Positions 36,089-45,171 of a DNA stretch of 64,000 bases are shown piece after piece. The stretch lies in the NCBI GenBank assembly GCA_016713325.1, contig JADJPJ010000099.1, positions 1-64,000 on the forward strand, read 5' to 3'. How positions within the stretch are numbered: the stretch's first letter is position 1; every line of letters starts with the position of its first letter. Source of the stretch: Candidatus Flexifilum affinis (GTDB lineage Bacteria; Chloroflexota; Anaerolineae; Aggregatilineales; Phototrophicaceae). The notes under the pieces were generated by a model that ran no database searches, was not told the DNA's origin, and worked only from the letters and a program-made list of their open reading frames with translations. The translations under genes and the position numbers were made by a program.

Positions 36089-36392
36089 TCCGACCTCCCC
36101 CAGCATCAGGCGGTGCGCATAAATGTCATCAGTCTTTCATGAATTTCGTGGATCTTTTTTGCCGTCCAACCACGCCCACGGCGGAATACGAATTTCGTGC
36201 ATAGCAAAATTTACAGATTTTTCGTACTGGCTCCACTGATTTATTGATTTGGTCATAGTAGAATACACATAATAATGGACACTACATGATGGAGTCCAGC
36301 ATATTCCCGATCGGCTTTCATTGCTCAGCAGATTCTGCGCATGAAACGTGATCCCGCCGCTGAGGCTGCCTCGCGGGTGGGAGATATCGAGA
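36089..36392 (+). promoter_or_regulatory. AT-rich leader region before the 7TM kinase
   Basis: About 300 bases with base composition far more AT-rich than the surroundings. GAATTTCGTG occurs twice (near 36139 and 36190), and AT-rich boxes such as TAGTAGAATACACATAATAAT occur in pieces around 36257-36276. No gene is evident. It likely contains the promoter and possible regulator sites for the kinase pair downstream. Confidence 0.45.
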
Positions 36393-38855
36393 TTGACCAT
36401 CACCGAACAAACGATCTACAGCGCCATTCTGATCCTGACATCGATTGCTATTGGCCTGTACGCTGTTACACGTTGGCGCGTGCGTGATACCCGACCCACG
36501 GTTATGACAGGCGTGGCACTGCTGATCTGCGCCTCCCTGTGGATTTTGACCGAAGCGCTCCAACTGCTGAGCCCGGACGCAAGAACTGCTCTGCTGTGGA
36601 TCAAAATCGAGCAGGTCGCCATTGCGCCGATTCCAGTGCTCTGGGTGATTCTGTCCATGCAGGTCACCGGAAATGAGAGCAGCCTCTCCACATCGCGCAT
36701 GATCGCCCTGAGCACTATTCCCTTCCTGAGTATGGTGATCCTGGTGTTGAACGAGAGCCTCGGCCTGTTCATGTCGGTCACCAGCGCAGACTCTGCGATG
36801 GGCAGCCTGGTTTTACAGCCAGGCCCCGCGATGGTCCTCTTCTACATTTACGGCTACAGCGTCATCATTGGGTCAACCTACCTGCTGATCCAGAGAATGC
36901 GCTTTTCGCCCAGCTTCCGCTGGCAGGGCATGTCGGTATTGGTGGGCGTCTGCCTGTGTGTGATCGCCAGCATCATCGACCTGGTTCGTCTCGACACCGT
37001 CTCGATGGTCAAGCTCACGCCGCTGGCGCTGGCAATTTCCATACCGCTGTATATTCTCACCCTAGCGCGCACCCGCCGTGCCGATCTCGTCCCGGCGGCC
37101 CGAAACAACGTCCTGCACATCATTCAGGACGCCGTCATCGTCCTCGATACCGAGAAGCGCATCATCGACATGAACCCCGCCGCCGAAACACTGCTGGGCC
37201 AGCCGCTTCCCAAGGTGCTCGGCAAGGAAATCAACGAAGCATGGCAGGCCTGGGCGCGACAGATCGACACTCTTTCGCGGCGGCCGCGCGGCATCCATGA
37301 GGTGCGGCTGAGCGACGGCGATCAGGAGCGCGTCTTCGACGTGCGACGTTCAGAGCTGAAGGATTGGCATGGTCAGTTGGTCAGCCGCGTCATCGTCCTA
37401 CGCGATATCACCGAACGCGCCCTGGCCGAAGAAGCCCTCCAGTTGAGCGAACAGCACTTCCGGGCGCTCACAGAAAATGCCACCGATCTCATCGCCACCC
37501 TCAAGGCCAACGCGCTGATCACCTACGTCAGCCCGTCCATCCCCAAGCTCCTGGGCTTCCGAGTCGACGAAATGGTCGGCCGGAGCGTCGTCGATTTTGC
37601 TCACCCGGACGACGTTGCCGCGATACAGGCGGCGCTTCAGGCCGCCACTCAGAATCACTTCACATCCCCGGCCATCGTACGCATTCGCAACCGTGATGGC
37701 AGTTGGCGCAAGCTGGAATGCGCCCTCAACAACCTGCTCGATCACCCTGCGGTCCACGGCATTGTGGTCAACGCGCGCGACGTCACCGAGCGAGAAGCCG
37801 TCGCCAGCGCCCTTCGTGATAGCGAAGAGCGCTATAGTGTCCACTTCGCCAACATGAGTGACGTCATCTATACCTACGATCCGGGGCTGCGAATCACCTC
37901 CGTCTCCTCAGGCATTGAGCGCCTTCTGGGCTACAAGCCGGAAGAACTGATCGGCAAGACTCTGTTCGACATCGGACTTATCCCGCTCATCTCCAAAAAA
38001 CATCTGGAAAAGGCGCTCGGAGAAGCCAAACGACTGCTCTCCGGCGAAAGCATCGAGAGTACGCTCTACGAGTTCATCGCCAAAGATGGCACCGTGCGCA
38101 TTGTGGAAGTCAGCGCCACGCCGATCTTTCAGGATGTGCGTGTGACCGCCGTGACCAATGTCGCGCGTGATATCACCGAGCGAGTGCATGCCGAAGAACA
38201 GCTCCGCGATTCGCTCCAGGAGAAGGAAGTCCTACTGAAGGAAGTGCACCACCGCGTCAAGAACAACCTGCAAATCATCGCCAGCCTGTTGCGCCTGCAA
38301 TCCGGAAACACGGACGATCCTCGGACGATCGCCCAGTTCCAGGACAGCCAGAACCGCATCCGCTCGATGGCGCTGATCCACGAGCGCCTATACCGTTCGA
38401 CCGATCTGTCGACCATCGACTTCGGTCCCTATCTGCGCGATCTCACCGGCCACCTCATGCAGAGCTACCGCGATCAGGCCAATCGCATCCGTCTCCGGGT
38501 CGAAGTCGACAAGACACAGCTCGACATCGACACCGCCATTTCTTGCGGCCTGCTGATCAACGAACTGGTCTCCAACGCCCTCAAACACGCCTTCCCGGAA
38601 GGCCGTCCAGGGACGATCGGCGTGCAGATGCGTTCCACCGAAGGCAATCGACACGAGCTGGTGGTCTGGGACGACGGAGTCGGCATGCCCGAACAAAAAT
38701 CCAAACCGAACACCCTGGGTCTTCAGCTTGTCAGCAGCCTGGCGCGCCAGCTCCGCGGCACGGTTGAATTCAGCGCCGAGGGTGGCACCCAAATTATCGT
38801 TAGCTTCCCAGGCTCCGAAACCATTCACAGCAATCAGATGGAGGCAGTCCAGTGA
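36393..38855 (+). CDS. 7TM-PAS sensor histidine kinase (HisKA_2 type)
   Basis: The N-terminus has seven hydrophobic spans (TIYSAILILTSIAIGLYAV through LALAISIPLYILTLA), matching the histidine kinase N-terminal 7TM domain. Three PAS domains follow, each ending in a DITER- or DVTER-like helix. Then comes the kinase core with the HisKA_2 box KEVHHRVKNNLQIIASLL, the acceptor probably being the second His, and HATPase motifs NELVSNALKHAF and WDDGVGMPE. The listed start is a TTG with GGGAG upstream, giving LTITEQTIYSA; a GTG at 36348 would add 15 residues. The gene overlaps the next by four bases (GTGA), implying translational coupling. An AT-rich 260-base region precedes it and probably holds the promoter. 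Confidence 0.88.
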   Translation: MTITEQTIYSAILILTSIAIGLYAVTRWRVRDTRPTVMTGVALLICASLWILTEALQLLSPDARTALLWIKIEQVAIAPIPVLWVILSMQVTGNESSLSTSRMIALSTIPFLSMVILVLNESLGLFMSVTSADSAMGSLVLQPGPAMVLFYIYGYSVIIGSTYLLIQRMRFSPSFRWQGMSVLVGVCLCVIASIIDLVRLDTVSMVKLTPLALAISIPLYILTLARTRRADLVPAARNNVLHIIQDAVIVLDTEKRIIDMNPAAETLLGQPLPKVLGKEINEAWQAWARQIDTLSRRPRGIHEVRLSDGDQERVFDVRRSELKDWHGQLVSRVIVLRDITERALAEEALQLSEQHFRALTENATDLIATLKANALITYVSPSIPKLLGFRVDEMVGRSVVDFAHPDDVAAIQAALQAATQNHFTSPAIVRIRNRDGSWRKLECALNNLLDHPAVHGIVVNARDVTEREAVASALRDSEERYSVHFANMSDVIYTYDPGLRITSVSSGIERLLGYKPEELIGKTLFDIGLIPLISKKHLEKALGEAKRLLSGESIESTLYEFIAKDGTVRIVEVSATPIFQDVRVTAVTNVARDITERVHAEEQLRDSLQEKEVLLKEVHHRVKNNLQIIASLLRLQSGNTDDPRTIAQFQDSQNRIRSMALIHERLYRSTDLSTIDFGPYLRDLTGHLMQSYRDQANRIRLRVEVDKTQLDIDTAISCGLLINELVSNALKHAFPEGRPGTIGVQMRSTEGNRHELVVWDDGVGMPEQKSKPNTLGLQLVSSLARQLRGTVEFSAEGGTQIIVSFPGSETIHSNQMEAVQ

Positions 38856-40744
38856 AAATCACCAGAATTCTAATCGTCGAGGACGAGGGCATCGTCGCGC
38901 TGGACATCCAGTCTATGCTCCGCAATCTGGGCTACCAGGTGGTTGGCGTCGTGGACTCGGGCGAGGCTGCCATCGAAATGGCGGGTCGCGAACAGCCGGA
39001 CCTGACCCTGATGGACATTCGGCTTCGCGGCGATATGGACGGCATCGAGACGGCCCGGCAGCTTCGCGCCCGCTTCGACATCCCTGTCGTCTATTTGACG
39101 GCCTATGCCGACGAGGTCACGTTGAGCCGCGCTAAGGTCACCGAGCCACTCGGCTATCTGGTGAAACCATTCGAAGAACGCGATCTGCACAGCACGCTGG
39201 AAATGGTGCTCTACAAGATCGAAATGGATATGAAGCTGCGCGCGCAGGTTGCTCGGCTCCAGCGGATCATGGCGACCGTGCCGGAGGGGGTGGCGCTGCT
39301 CGACGAGGCGCGGCGTGTCGTCTTTGCCAACGCCAGAGCCTCGGAATATCTGGCCAACATCGCCGGGGTACGGGAAGGCGAGTCCATCGACTGGCTGGGC
39401 GGCACCAGCTTCGAACAGCTAGCGAAGGTTTCCAGCGGCAATACATGGCAGGAGATCACCCTGTCGCACAGCGCCTCGCATCGCGTCTTCGAGGCCCATG
39501 TCTCGGCGGCCGCCGATGGCGAGTCTGCCGAATGGGTGCTGGTCATTCGCGAGGTGACGGAGGAACGTGAGATGGGGCAGCGCATGAAGCTGCAGGATCG
39601 CATCGCCACCATCGGCCAGTTCTCCGCCGGCATCGCCCATGATCTCAACAACATTCTGGCCAGCATCATCATCGAGCCGTACATGCTGCGGAAGCTTGAG
39701 CCGAACATGTCTAAGAAAGCGCAGGATCGGCTTGAATCGATCTCCCGGCAGGCCCGGCGCGGCAGCGACCTGATCAGCCAGATCCTCGAATTCAGCCGCG
39801 GCTCGCAGCCGGAACTGCGGCTGTTTGAGCCGGTCCCGCTGTTCAAAGAACTCAGCAAGATGCTCGAACGCATCCTGCCGGAAAGCATCCAGTTCGAACT
39901 GATCAGCAATGCGCAGGGGTTCATGCTCAACGGCGACGCCACCCGCATTATGCAGTTGCTGATGAACCTGACGCTAAACGCCCGCGATGCCATGCCCAAC
40001 GGCGGGCTGCTCACGATTGAGGTCGATGTCGTTTCGGGGGAAGCTGCGAAGATGTACGGTCTGCACGACGGCGAAGAATGGCTGCGAATCTACGTCTCTG
40101 ACAGCGGCACGGGCATCCATCCCGACGTCCTGCCGCACATCTTCGAGCCGTTCTTCACCACCAAGGAGACGGGCAAGGGCAACGGTCTGGGACTGTCGCA
40201 GGTGGCCGAAATCGTCGAGCAGCACCGCGGCCACATCATCGTCGACAGCCAGCTCAACGCCGGGACATCCTGCACCGTCTATTTTCCGGCCATTCGCACC
40301 CGACCTGCCGGCCTGCTGGGTCAGGAACCGGCCGAGCCGCCCCCGCCGGAGGGAGAACAGCAGACCATCATCCTGGTGGACGACAACCCCGACGTTCGCA
40401 TGGCGCTCCAGGGCATTCTGGAAGTCTCGAACTACCGGGTGCTGCCCGCGGCCAACGGCCAGGAAGCGCTGGCCATCTTCGACCGCCACCGCCATGTGGA
40501 TCTCATCCTGACCGACCTGGACATGCCTCGTATGACCGGCCTGGAAATGTGTCGCGAATTGCGCAGCGTCCGCAACGACCAGGATGTTCGCATCATCGTC
40601 TTCACCGGCTACGTCTCCGAGGACGATATGGCCGAGCTGAAATCGCTGGCGATCACACGACTGCTGACCAAACCGTTGGAGGTCGAGCAGCTCTTGCAGT
40701 CGATCGCGGAAGTGCTGGAGGCTGCGTCCACGGCGGTCAGGTAA
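38852..40744 (+). CDS. Hybrid receiver-PAS-histidine kinase-receiver protein
   Basis: 630 residues: an N-terminal receiver with Asp55 in LTLMDIRLRG, a PAS-like segment (MATVPEGVALLDEARRVVFA), and a histidine kinase core with His263 in AGIAHDLNNILASI. Next are HATPase motifs NLTLNARDAM, SDSGTGIHPDV and GKGNGLGLSQV, and a C-terminal receiver with the Asp in LILTDLDMPRM. Such a layout suits a phosphorelay in which the first receiver takes phosphate from the coupled 7TM kinase and the core passes signal to the second receiver. It begins inside the stop of the 7TM kinase gene. No DNA-binding output is present in either protein, so the final target lies elsewhere. Confidence 0.92.
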   Translation: MKITRILIVEDEGIVALDIQSMLRNLGYQVVGVVDSGEAAIEMAGREQPDLTLMDIRLRGDMDGIETARQLRARFDIPVVYLTAYADEVTLSRAKVTEPLGYLVKPFEERDLHSTLEMVLYKIEMDMKLRAQVARLQRIMATVPEGVALLDEARRVVFANARASEYLANIAGVREGESIDWLGGTSFEQLAKVSSGNTWQEITLSHSASHRVFEAHVSAAADGESAEWVLVIREVTEEREMGQRMKLQDRIATIGQFSAGIAHDLNNILASIIIEPYMLRKLEPNMSKKAQDRLESISRQARRGSDLISQILEFSRGSQPELRLFEPVPLFKELSKMLERILPESIQFELISNAQGFMLNGDATRIMQLLMNLTLNARDAMPNGGLLTIEVDVVSGEAAKMYGLHDGEEWLRIYVSDSGTGIHPDVLPHIFEPFFTTKETGKGNGLGLSQVAEIVEQHRGHIIVDSQLNAGTSCTVYFPAIRTRPAGLLGQEPAEPPPPEGEQQTIILVDDNPDVRMALQGILEVSNYRVLPAANGQEALAIFDRHRHVDLILTDLDMPRMTGLEMCRELRSVRNDQDVRIIVFTGYVSEDDMAELKSLAITRLLTKPLEVEQLLQSIAEVLEAASTAVR

Positions 40745-40765
40745 TCGCTGAGACGCCTTCACCAA

Positions 40766-40834
40766 AACCGGAGATCGCAGGGACGCGCAACGGCCCGTCC
40801 GCCGGCGTCGGGCAGATGGCTACGATCTCCGGTT
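40766..40834. terminator. Inverted repeat between convergent genes
   Basis: AACCGGAGATCG (40766-40777) is perfectly complementary to CGATCTCCGGTT (40823-40834). The loop is 45 bases and holds another possible stem (GGGACG/CGTCC). CTTGTG follows. It sits between the hybrid kinase and the GH3 gene, both ending toward it. Confidence 0.5.
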
Positions 40835-40882
40835 CTTGTGGTTCAGCACCCGCCGATCCACCTGCGCGACGGGAGCGCAGCG

Positions 40883-43222
40883 TCAGGACACCTCCACCGG
40901 CGTCGTATACACCTTGGGCACCGGGCCGGCCGCGCCGACGATCTCGAACGTCGCCTGCGCGTGAATATCGGCCGCCGACGTGCCGATCATCACCTCGACC
41001 GTCCCCGGCTCGACCACATGCTCGAACGATGGATTAATGAACCCGAGCTGCTCGACCGGCAGGTGGAAGGTGACCGTCTTCTTCTCTCCGGCGGCCAGCG
41101 ACACCCGCGTGAAGCCCTTCAGAGTTTGCAGCGGTCGCGTCACGCCCGAAACCTGCTGGTGCACGTAAAGTTGAACCACCTCGTCGCCGGCCCGCTCCCC
41201 GACGTTGGCCACATCGACCGCCACCTGCACAGTTTCGCCGGCGGCCGCCTCGGTCCGGTCCAGACGCAGATTGTCGACGGTGAAGCGGGTGTAGCTCATG
41301 CCATAGCCGAACGGATACAGCGGTTTGTTGCTGGTCTCGACGTACTCGCCCTTCCAGTGTGACCGTCCGCCGGACGGCGGGTGGCTGTAAAACACAGGCA
41401 CCTGACCCACGGTGCGCGGGAAGGAAATGGGCAGCTTGCCGCCGGGGTTGGTATCGCCCCACAGCACGTCGACGATGGCCGCCGCGCCCTCTTCACCGGG
41501 CAACCAGCATTCCAGAATGGCCGGGATCGACTCCGCCATCCAGTTCAACGTCACCGGCCGGCCGTTGATCAGCACCAGCACCACCGGCGTGCCCGTCTCG
41601 TAAATCACCCGCACCAACTCTTCCTGCACCCCCGGCAGATCCAGCACCGCGCGGTCGCGCGCCTCGCCAGTCGTGCAGTCGTCCGTCAGGCCGGCCTTGT
41701 CACCCATCACCAGGATGGCGACGTCGGCCCCGCGCGCCGCTTCCAGCGCCTCAGCGAAGCCATCGGTGGACAGGTCACGCACATCGCAGCCGCGGGCGTA
41801 GCGAACTTCGACCATCCGCGACTCACGGACAGACTCTAGAACCGTCGGCGCAACGATGAAGTCCTCGACCGTGCTGACCTGAGCCAAAGGCATGTTGAAC
41901 GTATTCCGCTTCTGCATCTGCTCCAGCAGCGTCTCGATGTGCGCCGGATAGGCATAGTCGCCGAACAGATTGCGCATGCTGTCGGCATTCGGGCCGATCA
42001 CGGCGATGTTCTCGATCTCCGGACGCAGCGGCAGCAGTCCGCCCTCGTTGCGCAGCAGCACGACCGACTGCTGGGCGATCTTGCGAGCCAGCGCTCGCTC
42101 GTCCGGCAGGTCGAACTGCACCGTGCTGACATCAACGAACGGGTTCTCGAACAGCCCCAGCGTGAACTTTTGCCGCAGCAGGCGCAGCACGGCCCGGTCG
42201 ACAAGTTCCATAGGCACGCGGCCCGCTTCGACCGCCGCCCGCAGCGGCGCGCCGAAGGAGTCCATGCCCGGCAGTTCGACGTCCAGGCCGGCTTCCAGAG
42301 CAAGCCGCGCCGCTTCCGACTTGTCGCGGGCGATGTGGTGATACTCGTAAAGCTGTGTCACCGCGAAATAGTCGGAGACGACCGTCCCGTCGAAGCCCCA
42401 CTCCTCGCGCAGAATGTCGGTCAGCAGCATTTCCGAGCTGCCGCAGGGGATACCGTCGATCTCGTGGTAACCGTTCATGATCGAGGCCAGCCCGGCGTCG
42501 CGCACCGCCGCCTCGAACGGGTAGAGATAGACCTCGCGCAGTTCGCGCGGCATGATGTGCGGCGGCGCCCAGTTCATGCCGCCCTCGGACATGCCATAGC
42601 CGACGAAGTGCTTGCCCGTCGCCACCACGCCGTCGGCCAGCGACTCGCCCTGGATGCCGCGCACGTAGGCGCAGCCCATCTGCGCGATCAGGTACGGGTC
42701 CTCACCGAATGTCTCTTCGACGCGCCCCCAGCGGGCGTCGCGCGCCACGTCGAGCACCGGGGCCAGCGCATGATGCCCGCCCACCGAGCGCATCTGCCGG
42801 CGAATGACGTCGCCCATCGCCTGTACCAGTTCGGGTTCCCAGGTGCTGGCCACGCCGATCGCCTGGGGGAAGACGGTCGCCCCACGGGCCATGTAACCGG
42901 AGCAGCATTCCTCGTGAATGACCGCCGGGATCGCCAGGCGGGTGTGCTCCTTCAGAAAGGCCTGAATGGCGTTGTTGACCTCGGCGCTCTGCTTCGGCGT
43001 CACATTGGTCGAGCCGCCCACGCGCGTAATGTGCCCGATGCCGTCGGCGATCAGCCCGCGCGCCTTCTTGGCCGAAAAAGTCACGTCATCGACCAGTTCG
43101 TAGGCCCAGCGGCTGGCAATCTGCGCCAGCTTCTCGTCGAGCGTCATACGTCCGACGAGATCGGCAGCGCGCTCCTCGGGCGTCCTGGCGGAATCCAGGT
43201 ACAGTGGTTGTTCAGTCATCAT
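40883..43222 (-). CDS. Glycoside hydrolase family 3 beta-glycosidase
   Basis: 779 residues, usual for GH3 enzymes that release terminal beta-glucose or related sugars. The N-terminal barrel has DEKLAQIASRW, the substrate region VATGKHFVGYG (Lys-His), and the nucleophile Asp284 in GTVVSDYFAV. The alpha/beta sandwich follows (NIAVIGPNADSMRNLFGDY), then a C-terminal fibronectin III-like domain (AGDEVVQLYVHQQVSGVTRP). There is no signal peptide, so it is probably cytoplasmic and acts on imported oligosaccharides. It lies downstream of the PIG-L gene and the Opp genes, all on the same strand. Exact substrate (glucoside, xyloside or N-acetylglucosaminide) cannot be told. Confidence 0.93.
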   Translation of the reverse strand: MMTEQPLYLDSARTPEERAADLVGRMTLDEKLAQIASRWAYELVDDVTFSAKKARGLIADGIGHITRVGGSTNVTPKQSAEVNNAIQAFLKEHTRLAIPAVIHEECCSGYMARGATVFPQAIGVASTWEPELVQAMGDVIRRQMRSVGGHHALAPVLDVARDARWGRVEETFGEDPYLIAQMGCAYVRGIQGESLADGVVATGKHFVGYGMSEGGMNWAPPHIMPRELREVYLYPFEAAVRDAGLASIMNGYHEIDGIPCGSSEMLLTDILREEWGFDGTVVSDYFAVTQLYEYHHIARDKSEAARLALEAGLDVELPGMDSFGAPLRAAVEAGRVPMELVDRAVLRLLRQKFTLGLFENPFVDVSTVQFDLPDERALARKIAQQSVVLLRNEGGLLPLRPEIENIAVIGPNADSMRNLFGDYAYPAHIETLLEQMQKRNTFNMPLAQVSTVEDFIVAPTVLESVRESRMVEVRYARGCDVRDLSTDGFAEALEAARGADVAILVMGDKAGLTDDCTTGEARDRAVLDLPGVQEELVRVIYETGTPVVLVLINGRPVTLNWMAESIPAILECWLPGEEGAAAIVDVLWGDTNPGGKLPISFPRTVGQVPVFYSHPPSGGRSHWKGEYVETSNKPLYPFGYGMSYTRFTVDNLRLDRTEAAAGETVQVAVDVANVGERAGDEVVQLYVHQQVSGVTRPLQTLKGFTRVSLAAGEKKTVTFHLPVEQLGFINPSFEHVVEPGTVEVMIGTSAADIHAQATFEIVGAAGPVPKVYTTPVEVS

Positions 43223-43282
43223 ATCTTCCTGTCACTTCAATGCGAGCGCAAATATGCCCCTGATCCGTCGTTCTGGCGCGAT

Positions 43283-44011
43283 CTACGGCAGCACGCGGTA
43301 CGTCACCATGCGGTTGGCCGCCTGCCAGAAGCGGAACCCTTCGGCCACCGGCCGGTCGACGGCCAGCCCGCGAAACGCGCCGATGGCCGCCGCGTACAGG
43401 TGAAACATGTTGTTCTCCGGCGCCGGCAGCGGAAAACCGGGATCATACGGCTGGTTGGCCGGCTGAATCTGACTGAGGTGGCAGTCGAGCATAGCCAGCT
43501 TCTGCGTCCACACATCGCTGACGTCGACGTACTCCTCTGGCACAAAGCCGATGCCGTTCTCGGCCTCCATGAAGGCCACCGGCACGGTCGCGCGGTGCGG
43601 CGGCAGCGCCGACGGGTAGTTCACCGTCCGCGCGATCTGGGCGGCGTCCATGACCAAGCGGCTCGTCGTCTTGTGATCCGGGTGGTAGTCCTCCGGCGGG
43701 TGCGTGATGATCAGGTCCGGCTTGCACTCGCGGATCACCTCGACAAAGCGGTGGCGCGTCGGCTCGTCGAACCACAGCCCACCGTCTGGAAGGCCCATCC
43801 AGATCGGCTCCGCGCCGATCACCGCCGCCGACCGCCGGGACTCCTCCCGGCGGATGCCGATCACCGTGTCGAGGTCGCCAATCGGCCGGCCGCGCCCGTC
43901 AGTCACCACGCACATAAACACGTGGTCGCCCCGCTTCCGGAAGCGCGCCAGCGTCCCGCCGCAGAATATCTCCAGGTCATCGCCATGGGCGCCAATCGCC
44001 AGAACGTTCAA
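43283..44011 (-). CDS. PIG-L family deacetylase
   Basis: 242 residues of the LmbE/PIG-L fold, Zn-dependent enzymes that remove acetyl groups from N-acetylglucosamine-type sugars. The metal site is complete: AHGDD at residues 8-12, and HPDH in PEDYHPDHKTTSRLV. VVTDGRGRPIGDLDT is the substrate loop. The start is ATG at 44011 with a GGGGAGG-like site on the minus strand. It lies between the Opp permease and GH3 genes, which suggests deacetylation of an imported amino-sugar glycoside, but this is inference. Confidence 0.9.
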   Translation of the reverse strand: MNVLAIGAHGDDLEIFCGGTLARFRKRGDHVFMCVVTDGRGRPIGDLDTVIGIRREESRRSAAVIGAEPIWMGLPDGGLWFDEPTRHRFVEVIRECKPDLIITHPPEDYHPDHKTTSRLVMDAAQIARTVNYPSALPPHRATVPVAFMEAENGIGFVPEEYVDVSDVWTQKLAMLDCHLSQIQPANQPYDPGFPLPAPENNMFHLYAAAIGAFRGLAVDRPVAEGFRFWQAANRMVTYRVLP

Positions 44012-44035
44012 GCCACACCTCCCCTTGCGTTAGAG

Positions 44036-44172
44036 AACGCCAGTTATGGTTACGAACTCTGAGCGAAAAATGAGAACCACCACCCGCGCTAAGCTAAGCC
44101 GCCCTCTCCCTGGCACTGGAGAGCTTATGACGACGTCGGTGAGGGTCGAAAGGCCTAACCATGACTGGCGTT
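44036..44172. repeat. 137-bp segment bounded by 17-bp inverted repeats
   Basis: AACGCCAGTTATGGTTA (44036-44052) and TAACCATGACTGGCGTT (44156-44172) are inverted copies with 16 of 17 matches. They bracket about 100 bases without a gene in the gap between the PIG-L start and the Opp permease stop. The size and ends recall a miniature inverted-repeat element, but no target duplication is obvious. Confidence 0.45.
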
Positions 44173-44289
44173 AGATAGTACCAGGTGGCAAGTACTGGTC
44201 TGAGCAAGGACGCAAGAGCAAGTTTCTTCAGTCCGTCGCCAACCCTTGGTATCTCACTCATTACTCAGTCCTTTTCACTCCTCACTTCT

Positions 44290-45171
44290 CTATTTCGCCT
44301 GCACGTCGAGCGCGTCGCGCAGACCGTCGCCGAGCAGGTTGAAACCCAGCACCGTCACCAGAATCGCCAGGCCGGGATAGAACGGCATCCACCAGGCGGA
44401 GCGGATGAAGGCGCGGCTTTCGGTCAGCATCTTGCCCCAGCTCGGCGTGGCCTGCTGCGCGCTGCCCAGGCCCAGAAAGCTCAGCGCCGCCTCCGCCAGC
44501 AGGACGCTGCCCAGCCCCAACGTGGTGTAGACGATCACCGGAGCGATGATGTTGGGCAGGATATGCCGGACCATCAAAGCCAGACTGCTCGCGCCCAGAC
44601 TCCGCGCGGCGACGACGTATTCCATCTCCTTGGCGGCCAGCACCTGTCCGCGGACGATCCGCGCCATCACCGTCCAGTTGACGAATCCCAGCGCCAGGAT
44701 GATGTTGCCTTCGCTGGGGCCAAGCATGCCGAGCAGTGCAATGGCGATGATCAGCAGTGGAAAGGCCATGATGATGTCGACCACGCGCATGATCAGCACG
44801 TCCGCCCAGCCGCCGAAGAAGCCGGCCACCATGCCGGCGCTGACGCCGACGACCAGCGCGATGGTCTGCGCCGCCAGCGCAATCTTGAGCGAGATCTGTC
44901 CCCCATACAGCACGCGCGTGAAGATATCGCGGCCGACAGCGTCGGTGCCGAAAACGTGCTCCGTGGAAGGCGGCTTGACGTAGTCGTTGGCCAGGTCGCC
45001 CAGGATCGGGTCGTAAGGCGCGATGGCCGGCGCGAGAATGGCCGACAGCAGCATGAAAACCACGACCAGCAGCCCGATCACGCTGGCCGGGCTGTTCAGC
45101 AGCCGGCGCAGCGCCAGCCGGTTGGGATTGGTTGGAGGAGCGCCTTGTTCCAGGCGAAGGGTCGCGGTCAT
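44290..45171 (-). CDS. Peptide/oligosaccharide ABC transporter permease, OppC/DppC type
   Basis: 293 residues with six predicted spans. An OppC-like N-terminal extension precedes the first span (VIGLLVVVFMLLSAILAPAI). The ATPase-contact EAA loop is seen in EYVVAARSLGASSLALMVRH with the G, and LGLGSVLLAEAALSFLGLG is typical of this class. Its start overlaps the stop of the OppB-type permease by four bases. It acts in the membrane with the binding protein two genes upstream. No ATP-binding subunit gene lies in the window. Confidence 0.92.
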   Translation of the reverse strand: MTATLRLEQGAPPTNPNRLALRRLLNSPASVIGLLVVVFMLLSAILAPAIAPYDPILGDLANDYVKPPSTEHVFGTDAVGRDIFTRVLYGGQISLKIALAAQTIALVVGVSAGMVAGFFGGWADVLIMRVVDIIMAFPLLIIAIALLGMLGPSEGNIILALGFVNWTVMARIVRGQVLAAKEMEYVVAARSLGASSLALMVRHILPNIIAPVIVYTTLGLGSVLLAEAALSFLGLGSAQQATPSWGKMLTESRAFIRSAWWMPFYPGLAILVTVLGFNLLGDGLRDALDVQAK

